NCBI RefSeq assembly: GCF_014805625.2
Contig: NW_023998481.1
Coordinates: forward strand, 118,853-182,852
Reading direction: 5' to 3'
Source: Glossina fuscipes
Taxonomy: Eukaryota > Arthropoda > Insecta > Diptera > Glossinidae
DNA: 64,000 nt
The notes under the pieces are model-generated. The model was not told the origin of the DNA. It made no database searches and saw only the letters and a list, made by a program, of their open reading frames with translations. The translations under genes and the position numbers were made by a program. Positions 36,313-49,480 of this stretch are shown one piece after another (position 1 is the stretch's first letter; each line of letters begins with the position of its first letter).

Positions 36313-39300
36313 CGATTGCAAAGCAAGTGGTGAAGGATATGAAAGTTCGCTACTTTTAATATTTCTTAAGGAAATTTGGTGAAATCTGCTAAATGAACGT
36401 AAGAAGCTTGAATAAGGTGAAACAATTTTTTAACTCCCTTCCGAAAGAAATATACCCTTACATGGTGTTTGATGAAAATTGACACATGGTAGCGATTGTT
36501 CATTCAAAATTTGGAACATAGTCGTCTATTTCCCGAATTTCCTTTTATACAAAGGAAAGTTTGTCATATTTGACTTGAAGAGACGATGGGATTTGTGATA
36601 GAGATTACAAAAAAGTTAAAATTATTTGTTACTCGTACAAAAGGTTAATTGAAGTAAATATAAAGATGATTTTGAACTTTGAACTTCAATGAACTTTCAT
36701 TTCATTCGAAAATTCAGTGTTAGCATAATGTAATAAATGAAATTACTTTGCTACAAACAATCGGTGTAACATATATTTAATGCTCTTCACTTTAAAGTAG
36801 AAATTTGCAGTAAATATATATTAAATCAAATTAGGTTTTATTTGCAACTACGAAAATGTGTAGATTGCTTTATTTGAAATGAAATAATGTCAATACTCAT
36901 CATCTGCGCTCTACAGTAATACATGCTAATACAATATGGCATAATATATAAGAAACATTTTTGTAAACAAGTAAAATATGCATTCCATGCACTTAGGCAC
37001 ATTTCTGTATCGATGTTTATACAGCAATAAAATACGTAAGAATAAGCTACAGCACTATGCAGCGTAAAAGCTTTTACATTTAATTGCAAATTATGTGTGC
37101 CTGGTGGCACAACCAATTCACGGAACACACTATCGCATATCAGCGGCTATAGGATATTAACAAAACCAAACTCTCTCTATATGAAATAAATGCAATACAG
37201 GTGCATATGTGTTAGTATCATCGAAATTTATATATGCGCGTTTATGTCTAAACATGTGCGAGAGCGCTTTCTTTACATTTGCGAGTATTTACCCTCAATT
37301 TTTTATTACAAAAAAAAAAAAATGTTTTTTTCGGATTCAATTCTATTTGCTAACATACACACACACAGAATACTTGCTGGAAACTATTTTACATTTGTTT
37401 GATGTGCACGTGTGCAGAGACGGGCCAAATACACGCGTATAGTGTCGAACGCACACATTTACGCTTGTTCCGTAAGGAATCGTTGTGAATAGGAATGCAT
37501 AACTATATTTGAGAATAGATTGTTGTGGTTTAACTCATACGAAATGAATGCACTATTAGGTCGTATGTGATTTTAAGCATGAAAATTTCTGTTTTTTGCA
37601 ACATGCTTAAGCCGTGACTTTTTTTTTTGTTTTTAATAATTTCAATGTAAACAAAGTGTAAACAATACACATTCATAATGGATATAAGGGGCGTATGATT
37701 AACAATCATTGACTAGTTGCTTAGCGGAGCGTATGAATTTATCTCAAACAAGGATTCGACTGACACATATTGTTGCGAAATTAACTTTTTTTTTATTTTC
37801 CTTTATATACCGTAAATTTATTTATTTATTTGTTGCGAAATAAAATGATATATATATATATAACTATACTCCAGACCTATACGGCATCCGTAAAATGTTG
37901 GTAACGTAGGTATGTATTATTGACCACTAGTACAGCGGTCGAGATATATACATGTCTGTGCATTTACTTTGATGACTTTGATTAAAACTGAGAGTGATAG
38001 ACGCATTGCAATAGCGCTTTTGGACCTTTGAGCCAAACACTTCCCGTTTTTTTTATTTATTACATAGGATTTGATATATTTAAATCTTGAGAAGAAATAG
38101 GTGCAAAGAAAAAGTGCATAATTTGTGTGAATAAATGTAGTACTCGGACATAGAGTTGCAACGTTATCATCCAATATGCTACAGTAGTAGTTACGTCCTT
38201 ACCTGTTGTCAATAAGCGAAACATTAGCAGGCAGTAAAGTGCTTGATCACGGTTTCCCTGTCCCATTTGCAGCGTGAAGAAAAGATAATTCGTATCCTTT
38301 GCAAACTCATTCCATTTTACGTATGCAATCAAAATTCTGTTTCCAATGTCTTTGTTGAACTTTATTATATTCATACAAAAAAAAAGGGTTTCATTTTGAA
38401 TGTTTTTCCTTTGTGTTATTACCAGTTTTAACTGCAAGGCATTTATTTCTGGATTCCTTCATCCGTTCTTATGTGCGATTGCGCTTAATCTAAATTTATT
38501 TTATCTTAATGTTTGTCTCTACTTATTTATTAACACTTGTTATTTAACTATATGTGATTATCACAACCAGGCTTAAAATTGTCCCTATTTTTTACTTCAG
38601 TTACAGATGAAGCGGAGAATCCAAACCTGTTCCCTCATATCTTCAAAGCGAATCTAACTCACCTGCAACCCATCCGCATCCCTCTTCATGCCTCTACCAT
38701 TTCGGAGAAATTTAAAAATTTTGAAAGCGACCTTTAAATCTCGGAACCATCTTTCTACATGCTTTCGTGTTCACTTACAGCATACTGTGTAGACGTGGGT
38801 TCGAAGCCCATTTTCGATGTGCTGAAATTAAATAAATGTATATAAAAGAATGACTGAATGATTGCTTTTGCTTTGAATTTCACATAAAGCATTAGTTTAT
38901 ATAAACCTCCCGAGTTCCAAAAATACCATATATAAACCTCCAGAGTTCCACAATTAGGGTTACCAAAGCACTTTAATTATTACGGTTAAGACAATTTCTC
39001 TTTTAAAGTTGCGGTTTCCATTCGATGGAAAACGTTGGTGTATTCATATTTTTTTTGCTTTCGCGTATTTGCATTTACAGCCTATTGAAAGTGATTATTT
39101 ATATTAACGTATTGGATAGCTATACCATTAATTGAATTTAACATAAAATGGAATGAAATATTTATTCATAATTTGCTCAAGATTGAATAAAGAGATCTTT
39201 TTTTCAAACATAAATTCATAGACAACAAGACCGTTCAGCTATTGTTGTTATCGTTCTCTTGGTACCATATTCCTTTAGTTAAGAGTAATCATAAGGTAAA

Positions 39301-40599
39301 GATGCCACCAGGCAAGTGTATTGACTCAGTTCTTGGATATGCTTTCATTATTTTTCGACGAAGGAATTCTCTATATTATTGTTATATACACCGGTATGGA
39401 AGGATAGAGAGTGACTACGGATAAATGGAAATCGCCAAATACGGGCCTAAAAAATTAGATTATAGGGGAATTTGAGGAATTTTGTGACTAAATATCTATC
39501 TGAATTGCAATCGTTTGACGTCAAAGCTACGGTGGAACCTGTTCTTCAAAATTTTCATGGCAGAGATGATAGTACCACATATAGAGCGCCACGATACTCT
39601 ATACTTCAATAACTGAGCTGTTGTCGGCATAAATGAAGTTGAACTCCAGCCAGATGATATATCAACCAGGAGGAACGTTAAATGTTACCCTCACAAGCGC
39701 CCAGCCATAGTCGAAATCAAAAAATATATAAATAAATTATAAACAAAAACAACAAAAAATTAATTATTTCTACGATTCCCATAGTGGTGTGATTCCTTAT
39801 AAAGTGCTACGATTAGGGTTAGTGTCAGAATAATTTCAAGTAAGTCGTTATTATGGACATAAATATTGCCCCTCGCTATTTTAATCGTTTAACTGGAGCT
39901 CTTCTAATCGTTTTTTTTTTGTTTATTAATTAAATAGGATGACGTGCCAAGCTAATTTTACATTTTGCTTATCCTCATCTTTCAAATTCATTTAACTAAC
40001 GTTTTGAGCAATGGTATCCAACTAACATATCGTAAATAAAGAAAGCTCATCACTGTTAAAGCTAACAAATAGCGGGGAAGACCAACTAGCGTCAACTGTA
40101 AAGCCAGAATTTTGTATACTTTCTCCTGAGTAAAAAAAGCATTTCTGTAAATTCAAAGACCGTATAGAATAATCGTAAAACATATCGTTTTTTTTTTGTA
40201 TGTTAAGGGGAAAGCAAACGATACTCACCATAAAAAGTCAGACAATCAAAGTAATGCAAGTTTTCTGTATGGAAATCAAATAAGCGAAGAAACAGTGCAC
40301 TGTTAATAAGAAAGATATTTCTAAAAACTTTACTTTCCGTTTCCTCTCAGTTTTAAGAATAACTTATCTGAAATTTATGGGATAATTTGGAAGTTTTTAA
40401 ATGTGTATGCATCCTGTTGACTTATTTTGCATAATATCCATGCTGATTGCCTTCCTCTAATATACAAATAATTCTATAACATGCATAACATAACGACTAC
40501 ATATATAAGGGTATATAGCATCTTCGATTCTAAGTAAAGCGGATAAAAGTCTGACCAAAGTGCGTAAGAGGGTGTAAGCGTTGTCTCGACGAAACTCAT
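36313..40599. other. Intergenic region
   Basis: Short chance frames and (TA)n near 37850. A tRNA B-box-like GGTTCGAAGCC occurs near 38800 without the rest of a tRNA. No gene seen. Confidence 0.55.
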
Positions 40600-41065
40600 T
40601 GGATTCATTTCAGCATACCACGTTGATGTCGTGGATTTGGATGGAATCGGTCAACGTTTTGAAACCCCTCTTGTATAATCTTTGTTACGAAAGATAAGTT
40701 TTTCTAACCGTCTAATTTTAAATATTCCACATTGATAGTAAGTCCAAAAAACAAGCGTGTCTATAAGGACAAGGAAGAAAATTTTTTTGCTCTCAAGCGT
40801 TGTAGTTTTCGAGTAAAGAGCATAAAAACATTTTTTTTCTTTTGCCAGTTTACTTGCTACGGTAGGTATGTTCTTCGATCGATTTGGCACATAGTTAATA
40901 TCAACCTGCGTGCAAGGATTTTTAATGATAGACAGAGGAACGGTCACTCTTAAATCGACTCAAAGTTTGATGCTTGACAAGAGTCGATGTTCCTTGTGGG
41001 GTCTCTGAAGCTTCCTCCAGGAGGCAAATTGAATATACTCCGATCTTTCAGTGGAAGATATAAAT
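40600..41065 (+). repeat. Dispersed repeat family B, copy 3
   Basis: GTTCTTCGATCGATTTGGC, ATATCAACCTGCGTGCAAGG, AGTTTGATGCTTGACAAGAG and GGGGTCTCTGAAGCTTCCTC follow in the order seen in the intron copy at 27.0-27.2 kb. Confidence 0.45.
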
Positions 41066-42606
41066 GGTTCTTATGTTTAAATAGCGTGTGATAAAAATTT
41101 TTCTATAATAATAATAATAGTAATTTTACATAGAAATTAACTGTGTAAAATGTGAGCCAAAAAGATGTATACTCCGTATAAAGGCGTTCACGAAAAGTAA
41201 GCCCAGAAAGCGCTTATTTTAGTTTTCACAACGAAGAGTAGTACGTTTTCACATTCACAATTTTTTTTGTTTTGTTTCTCCAGAATATGAGATTCGGAAA
41301 ATGGTCAAATTGGCGAGCTTCGCTGGCAGCTTCGAAGAAGATAAAGCGGACAGAGTGTATAACACATATAATTATGATTTATAGATTGTGTGACTTAAAT
41401 TATGATTATAATTAAAGAAAAGTTTTCTCATTCATCTAAAGCAAGCTCATCGTGGCTACAAAAAGGTTAAATATAAGGTGAATCTTTATTTTCTCGAGTT
41501 CACATATATCTGCTATAGATAACTGTATGACTAAATTAGCCTAAAAATTTAATAATAAAAATAGTTTTTAAATTTACGTAATTGCAGATTATTGGAATTA
41601 GCCCTGAGAAGGGCTATATTTCAAAGCCTACAGATATTGCGCCAACATTAGATAATGTGTGGACGTGTAACAAGTTCTTCTAGATTTTAAAAATGTTTTC
41701 GACTTTCAGTATTAAAATTATTATTGTAATTATTTATTTTCCTTTTGTCGAACTTTGTTCAAGGTCCCATTCAAATGAATATTTCTTTTATATATATCTT
41801 CGGATAATCTCTAATCAGTTCATAATATAAAAAATATTCGTTGACTTCACAGTATCTTTTTTCACCTACAGACACATGCATGCATACTTAGATCCAACAC
41901 TGCAGAACGAGAATACATTAAGTTGGCAATAGATAGAGACCTTTAAGTTTTGTGTGGTTTTACTAATTTCATCCTCCCTCTTATCGAGCGGTCAGCTAAA
42001 AAATATGTAGATAGAAAACCGAGCCTTGATGGTTAAGAACCGTTATTCGAAATATGTGATCACTTCTATCTTCGGCAGCCAACTGATGGCGCTTGAACTT
42101 AATCAAATACTTCGTATCCTTTAATTATTTCAACTACGGGTATTAGAAATTCATTCTAAGGCAGATTAGCGTACTTTTCGTATTTCATGTATACTTCTTG
42201 ATAGATATAGATCGAAATTTTTTTCGATTACAGAGTACATGGGTAATTAAATTTGACTAAATGGCGTATAAAAGTTTTCTATTTGTTTAAAATGCAATTT
42301 GTAATTTAAACTTAAAATAAAATTTGTAATTTAACCTTTGTATTTGACATTTGACCGCCAACCAACGTGCTGTACTGGCATCGCCAATGCACAGAATGAA
42401 AGCAACGACAACCTAACTAGCGAAAAAAGCTAAGAAAAAAAAAGTGTATAAAAAATGGCTAACAACAATATGTGTGCAATAATTTCAATACACAAGCTTG
42501 CACAGATAGTATTTTATTGACCACAACGAACACACGTTCAATGAATGACTAACAGCATCAGGCACTCGGATGTGAGGATGCTTGTGTCGTTTACCGTACC
42601 GTAGTC

Positions 42607-42639
42607 TAGTGTAGTGTAGTATAGTGTAGTGTAGTGGCG
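42607..42639. repeat. (GTGTA)n minisatellite
   Basis: Tandem GTGTAGTGTA units with one GTATA variant, of the same kind as at 5.13-5.20 kb. Confidence 0.75.
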
Positions 42640-43897
42640 TTGCAGTGATTTCTTCTTAACAAAATTACCATATTTTGATTTAAAGCCAATGCAATGCCAA
42701 CAGAAGCTAGTCAGCAGCGACAGTGCAATAAATAGCAAAGCAAGGCGAAGCAATTTGCTGTTGTTGCAATACATTGAACACCAATGATGATGAAATTTTT
42801 CTTATCTGCTGAGGACCAGTAGAGGGACTGAATTTTTTCTTTATTTTATTTCTTTTTTCTTTTTTTTTTTTTTTGTATGTGTGTGTAAAAATTGTTCAAA
42901 ATACTTTTTTGCACTTCTTTTTCTATTTTGGTTAATATTTTAGGGATTTGCGGTAATAGCATAAAAAAAGTAAGCAAGCATGTGAACATAACCGAACACG
43001 TAGAGTTTGCCACGAAAATTTATGGTCTGGTCAATTTGTGTTTTTGAATTACAGGTAACAAACACACATGCATGCATATACGTATATATCGAATATCGAA
43101 TATCGAAAACTATTTGAACAGATTGAGCAGAACAGAGAAATTGAATATTGAATAATTGTGCTGGTCAAACACATTTTATAACTAAAAGAAAAAAAAGAAA
43201 AAAATAAATAAAAGATTGCTTATAAGAAAAAAAACAAAAACAAAACTTTATTCGCAGCATTGCTTTAAGCCATTAGCAACCATCAGACTATTATCTGAAC
43301 ATGCTTGTGCATGTATTTATATAGACAACTGTCACGCTAGAGACTATGTTTGATAGCTGGACATGCACACATTTCCCATCATTATACTTAGAGATGTTGG
43401 TAACGAATGAATGAACGGCATACAAAAAAGTTAAAGACGAATTACATACAACCCTTGCATGCAAGTTGTGTGTTAGTATAACTAATATTAGTCCCTTGCT
43501 GCAATCTAAATATAGGCGTACAATTACAAACCTATATCCAGCATTGCTCAAACTCTTTCTCCATAACGTGCCCATAAACATTTGCCAAAAACTACTAAAT
43601 AAGAAAAAAAAAAAAAAAAAACTAGCAGCGCCAGGCAATTGAACAAACATATGCAACCAGTAGATTTTCATGAAATGGTCAATTTGCCAAAACCACTAAA
43701 GTCATCACACGTACCCTCACATATAGTATACACAAACATAAATATGTCTTTCAGTGTCTGCGTATATGCTTAGACTCGACGCTGTAAGCTCTAGAGCCCA
43801 TACTTTAGTTAATTTATGAGGCTCTAAATTTTAGCTTTAACTGAAGAAAAAAAAAACAAAAAAAAAACGAAAGAAATATTTAACACTCACGGAGAGA

Positions 43898-43921
43898 GAT
43901 AAGACCACGTGTGGTCTTATC
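43898..43921. other. 11-bp-arm inverted repeat with CACGTG core
   Basis: GATAAGACCAC and GTGGTCTTATC flank a 2-nt spacer and form a near-perfect palindrome with a CACGTG E-box-type centre. No gene lies nearby, so a regulatory role is unsupported. Confidence 0.4.
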
Positions 43922-43976
43922 CTCCTCGGCCAGTTGCTTATAAGTAATGCTTCGTACGTATATATCTTAGAATGTG

Positions 43977-44022
43977 TATATATATGTATGTATGTATGTA
44001 TGTGTGTGTGCGTGTGTGTGTG
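43977..44022. repeat. (TATG)n(TG)n microsatellite
   Basis: TATG units run into TG with one CG interruption. Confidence 0.85.
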
Positions 44023-44357
44023 ATCTCCTCTCTTGCCTTTTGCATTTGCTTCTGTCATTGAGTTGACTGTGTATTGACTTTATCATTAACTAAAGTGACC
44101 TCTTTGTTAAATATTTTTTTTTTTTTAACTTCAACTACGTCGCTGTTACAGTTATCGAAATATTTGCTTTTTAAAATATAATCAACGTTTTTCACTTGGA
44201 AAGCATATTGCCAGAGTGTTCTTATATTTATATCTACTTTGTTTTTCATATCCACCGTAGGGGGTATATTAAACTTGTCTTCAGTGCTTGCAACATATAA
44301 AAATATCAGTGCAATCGATTTACATGAATATGTCCGTCCGTTCTCTTATCTATTGAT

Positions 44358-44885
44358 ATGAGAACCTCTTTGTCGGAAAAGAACAACAACAAAAGTCCTT
44401 TTTATCATATTGGTCAGATTGAGAACGATAATCATTCGATAATTGGAGTTGGGGTACCGAACAAAATTATAAATTTTCAGTGTAAAGCTTTATGCGGATT
44501 CTTAAAATTTATAAACATTCATAATTTTGGCTTTTTTTTTCTAAATAAAGATGCCAAAATTGTCTGTAATATAAAATACTTGAAACGGATTTTTGGAGAT
44601 TTTGAACAGTAATTAAATCAGATCAAGTGTTTGTCTACAAAAGACTTATGTAAACTTTACCAAGTATGCAACAATTCTTCCAGTTTATGCATTAACTTCA
44701 AAATTCTATTGATATTTACAAAAATATGCTTTGAAATATGTGCTATAAGTCATATGTACAAAGCCATGTACGAAGACTTGCACGATTTATCTATGAACCA
44801 AATGGATCTTCTCTCTCATTTAGAGTCGATGAGCGTAGACAAGCTAGTGATGAGTGTTAAACGAATCGCCCCAATTCGGATGTAA
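44358..44885 (+). other. Two consecutive unrecognised short ORFs
   Basis: Frames at 44358-44612 (84 codons) and 44631-44885 (84 codons) follow one another on the + strand. The second ends with an evenly composed stretch including YEDLHDLSMNQMDLLSHLES and ends at TAA. There is no splice signal, upstream promoter or domain that I can identify. Possibly a decayed gene copy; equally possibly chance. Confidence 0.12.
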
Positions 44886-47649
44886 TTTCCTCTTTGCCTT
44901 AATTATAGAAAAAGAAAAACGAACACATTGCCAACTCCTGCAGAAACGAGCAGCTGTCTAGTGTGCTAAATAAATATTAAACAAACTAGAAGCGGTGGAA
45001 TACACAAAAAAGTTCTAATTAAAAAAAAATTTCTTTAGTATGATACAGAAATTTATCTATGAAAAATTATTCGCAAATAATATTAACAACAACGTAATCA
45101 GCAAAATTTGTAAATTAATGATCAATAAATTAAGAGAGACTAAGCAAGATTAAACGCTTTTTTTCGAAACCTCAACATTGGAGGAACAAAAGTAGTCTAG
45201 TGTTTCTCTAATATATTGATGCCCTTTTTGTACAAGGATTTGTTACGGCACTCAAACCACTATTCAGTTTCCACAATGATTTCGTCATGAGATACAAATC
45301 TTTTTCTGGAGTATTATTAGGAAGGAAGAAGGAATGAAAATGGGCTGTGGAGGGGAGAAGAAAAAAGGGAGAATAATTTGAACTTCGAATTTTCGATTTT
45401 TTTTTTTTTTGCTCTACTGTGACTAAGGCTCTTCAAGCCTAAACTTTTACGCAAAATAGTGAATATACAGTGATTCAACCTCATTTTTCGATTATTGAGA
45501 GTAACGTTAAGGTTTTGTTTAACGTTTTCTGTAGTAATCACCTTTTTGAGATGTCTATTGCCTTCAGCATTATCAATGTTCACACGATTTTGTTTAATAT
45601 TACCAATTACCTAGAAATTTATGTTTTCGATGGAGAATGTGCTTCAAGGCAATACTAATTTTGGACGGTATTTTTACTCATCATCGGAATTCAATCATTG
45701 GAGCTCGTAAAGAAATAATCATAATGTCAGGAAATTTTAACAGGAGTAATAGAGTATAATGCAATGGTAGAAAAGACAAGTTTTTAAAAATGCAAGAAAA
45801 CTATTCAAGGAAGAAGTATGCAGAAAATGGAAGAAAAAATAATTGCAATATATTTTTTTAAGCAAGTTTGTAGAAAACAAGCAAAGGTAGTTTAATAAAC
45901 AAAGTAATTTTTTTTATTATTAATTCGTTTACTAACAAAAAATTGCCTTAGATTGCTGCATAAAGGATTGCTAAGACATTAGAATACGGATAAGAATTAT
46001 TATTATATTAAATTAATATATTAATAATTTATCTTCAATTTGCTATCGTTTTTAACGCTATGTTGTTTTTTGTACATCTTATCTCATGATTTTCATTTGG
46101 ACGCAAACTTGCAATATTGCAGACCGTTCTCTTCACTTTTTGTTCAGAATACTAAATTTCATGCAAAGAAGATACAGAAGCGATGGCAGGAAAACGCAAA
46201 CATAAACTTTACGACAGTTGAGCGTTAACAATGCCAGAATTGGATCGTAAGTGTAGTAGTTTATGTAGAGAAATATAATCAAGGAAGAAAGCTGAATATA
46301 GTGAGTGTCCGAGGACAGTGAAAACGAATCCGAGGAAAGAGATCGCGTTACGTAACGACTGGTGACGTTGGTCATATCATTAGATGAGTAAATACGCAAG
46401 TGTGGCTAATTTGACCTAGAAGCAAATTTTATGCTTTTGACAATCGGATGAACAGAACAAAAAAATGCTCAGGCAACATAGTGAGATTTGAATATAAACT
46501 AAAAATACACAACAAAGCTAAAGCGTGGACAGTACGCAAAGAAGAATGTAAACTTACTTGTAAAAGTATTTTGCACGGAAACCTAAATCAATAGTAATCA
46601 ATAATAAAGTTGAGATAATGATTTAAAGAATTCCCGAATTATAACAAAAGAAATGTAAACATATATTTTTGTTTTTGCATGATTGCTGAATACTGAGTAA
46701 TTTCATGCTTCATGCTATTTAGGCAAACAAATAAAAAATTTATTTGTGAATTATAGATAGAAAAGAAAAACTCTCTATCGTCGTCGTTGCTCTTTTTTGC
46801 CTCTTTGTTCACATATTAAACACTCGACAGATGATTCCGTTTGCATGCTAGCTTCTTAGCAATAGTGCATTTGTTATAAAAACAATTTTGCCAGCAATAA
46901 ATTTCTAGTTTTTATGGAAAAACAAAAAAAAAAAAAAAAAAAAAATAGAAAAAGAAAAAGAAACATAAAGTTTTCATAAAACTTTTTTGACCTTTCCGCA
47001 TGTGTTGCTTGCTTTCCTTCCTCTCTGCATACATACGTATGTAATGAATTGGAAAAGCATTGCTAATACAATTGTTATTTTATGATCTTTTATTGATACT
47101 TCTTTATTGCCTCCCATTTCATCTAACTTTTTATGAAAATTGCTGCTTGAACAAACTTTTCCCCTAAGAATAAGAAAATACTTGAATGAATATGAATTTT
47201 ACACATGTGTATGTAAGAATAGGTGCGAATTGAGGAGTGCTCTCCTTCTAGGTATTATGTTTTCTTGCACGCAATTATCAATTGTTTGCTACTGTCTTAA
47301 CATTTCAAACATGATTATTTTCCTTGTAAGAAATAATACCAATTGCAATAAATTTACTTTAAAAACAAAAGTTTCCCTCCCTCTCTATGCCTTTTCTTCA
47401 ATTTTCTTGTTTTTCCTTTTCTTTTTTTTTCGCTTTCAATTGATTTTGAAAGGCTGCATTCGCGTGGAAGTTGTAATTTACAAACAATTGTTGATATCTC
47501 TAAGAGGCCTTACATTATTCTCGTATTACATTGAGTGTGAAGTTATACAGAGAGCTAAGTACAATAAGACTGTGGATAGATCCATTCACGTTAAATAAGA
47601 GTTTGGGGATGCTATATGATTGCAGGCGAAAGCAAAGATCCACTGACTC

Positions 47650-48830
47650 ACTTGCCTCAATGCCACTTGCATCCCATCATACTTATCGCATGCGATAATC
47701 TTTCAAATAATACTTTTCTACGCTATTTGGTAATATTTTGCAATTAGTAGTGTATATCGAAAACCACATTTGAAAATATTTACCTTAAGTATAAAGCTCG
47801 GAAAGTAACTTTACATCATTCGCAAATATTTGCAAATTAGAAGCTGGCACGCATTCATTAATAAATAAATGAAAAACTAGCGGACTCAAGTGACTCACAT
47901 GCAGTAACCCAGATGTGAATTATATAGACCGTGATGTACAAGAAGTGAACAACACGCGTTGTATACCGCTAGTCACAAAAGACTTAAGCCAAGCAACTAA
48001 ATTAGTAGGGAACCGTTGCGGTAAAATAAAAAGAACTTATGATCATCCCTGTGAAAAGCTCTGTGTCAACAACATCGGCTCGTTTACTCACAGAGAATCC
48101 TCTATAAGATACCAGCTGGCTGAGAGGATGATAAAGTAAACCCCTATGGCGGCCACAGTCTGTTCTGCTAAAATATTTTCAAACGGCTTAAGTAGGACAC
48201 AAAGTTTAGCAATTCCTTTATAATTTTTGACATGGTTTCTGGCACCGTTTTTGTGCAAGAGAATTAAAAAGAGCTCTCAGGAAAGTGTCTTTTTCTAAGA
48301 CAAGAGTTGAACAAGAGAGTAAAAACAATGTCTGAACTATTAGTACGACAAGTAAATTGAAATTACAAAAAAAGGGGCAAGCGCGACTTTCCGTTTACGT
48401 GCGTCCCCTTCACTATTCCAGAACAGAGATGCCTTACTCATGATACTGCCAAAATGATTATTTGCGTAATTGGAATTTCAAGAGTAGTGTTCTTCAAGAT
48501 ATATTTGAATAATTTCGAACCGACATTGCGTTTTTATGGTTTATTTTGAGTAATTTTGGTCGTGCAGTGATGTAGTTTCTAATGTTGGAGCTTATCAATC
48601 TTAACATTTTTGTCAACATTAAGTTTTTTGGATCTGAAATTATTGATTGCTTGCGAGAATTACAATTTTTTTTATATGCCCGGACGTGATATCTTACCAT
48701 CTTCTGCATTCTTAAAAAAATGAAATTTGGTAGATTTCTCATTAAAAGAACTCTGAGAATTTTTAAATTTGTCTCTTTCTTAGCTGCGAATATTCTGCGC
48801 ATTACGAAATTAAATATTGCCGAAATTCTT
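47650..48830 (-). pseudogene. Jockey-type reverse transcriptase remnant
   Basis: On the minus strand, from about 48260 downward, fragments read NHVKNYKGIAKLCVLLKPFE (the RT motif around NYRGIA.LS...K.FE), then TNLVAWLKSFVTSGIQRV, then SHLSPLVFHLFINECVP and NLQIFANDVKLLSEL. The last two match the conserved QGSHLGPLLF..FIND and (F/Y)ADD.K blocks; the catalytic YADD is degraded to FAND. Frame changes and stops separate the pieces. Further upstream (48494-48802) an open minus-strand frame with a basic composition may be the linker before the RT domain, and downstream (47650-47760) a weak LQ..L...SQW-like stretch continues the domain. The element is inactive. Confidence 0.65.
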
Positions 48831-49269
48831 TAAAAGACTATTTACGTGGGTATCAGTTTGACTGATTGATTGGTGGTAAATCAAGTGTCACGGATTTTTT
48901 GGAATTCTCTTGTCAAGTGTTCACTGCTTTCATATGTGGAAAAAAAGCTGAAGCTATTTTTACTGATCTTACACACCCATATTTGACAAGTATGTCATTC
49001 CTTCTTTATGTACGGATTATGTAAAATAGGCTTTTTATCTACTCTTTTGAAAAGGCTCCCTTCAGACTCTTTTAAAAAGTTTTTGTTAATTCCACCCTTC
49101 TTAGAGATTGCAATGTAAGATCTAGAGAGCCTTAGTGTGATCATTTGGCTTCTTGCCATTCGTAGATGATCTTCTCTCAGTGGTTGTTCATTCCTGCATA
49201 CTTGTGCGTCTTGATAGCCCGAAGTTATTTCTTATCCTTGAAGAATATTAGGCGTTTGTGATCTCTTTA

Positions 49270-49480
49270 ATTTCGTTTGTTGTCTTGGCTAAAATAGTGC
49301 GATAAGGGTCGTAAGTCTTTAAACACACTCAAGTGTAAGCCAATGCTCTAGAGTGAGTGTGATATATCTGCGATCGATTAAGCCTGTTATTGAACCCATC
49401 CCAATTATGTGATCTCCAAACTATAGATGCTATATGCAGATATTGAAAATACATTACAAGGCATAAGGGAGCAAGGGACT
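49270..49480 (-). pseudogene. Second jockey-type ORF2 C-terminal fragment
   Basis: The minus strand encodes LQYLHIASIVWRSHNWDGF followed by NNRLNRSQ, resembling the jockey block LEYASVVW.P....HI.R(I/L)ER.Q and paralleling the copy near 2.05 kb. It lies upstream (on the minus strand) of the RT remnant at 47.6-48.8 kb, although in an intact element the order is the reverse. It is therefore a separate insertion or a rearranged piece. The similarity is short. Confidence 0.4.

Larger units (their letters stand above)
41066..47649. other. Intergenic region
   Basis: Microsatellites, the E-box-centred palindrome and the unrecognised ORF pair near 44.4-44.9 kb. Frames at 43291-43671 (minus) and 47140-47598 (plus) have homopolymer-derived Phe runs and are not supported. 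Confidence 0.55.

Noticed and set aside
38790..38825. tRNA-like GTGGGTTCGAAGCCCAT
   Set aside because: Resembles a T-arm/B box, but no A box, anticodon arm or matching acceptor stem is found at the right distance; at most a worn SINE piece.
39500..39720. Possible transposase remnant
   Set aside because: A few residues look transposase-like in translation, but no ordered motif could be established.
43291..43671. 126-codon minus-strand frame
   Set aside because: Contains a poly-Phe run from a poly-A tract and shows no domain or conserved motif.
47140..47598. 152-codon + strand open frame
   Set aside because: Begins with TTG rather than ATG, contains a homopolymer-derived Phe run, has no domain, and lies beside retrotransposon debris.
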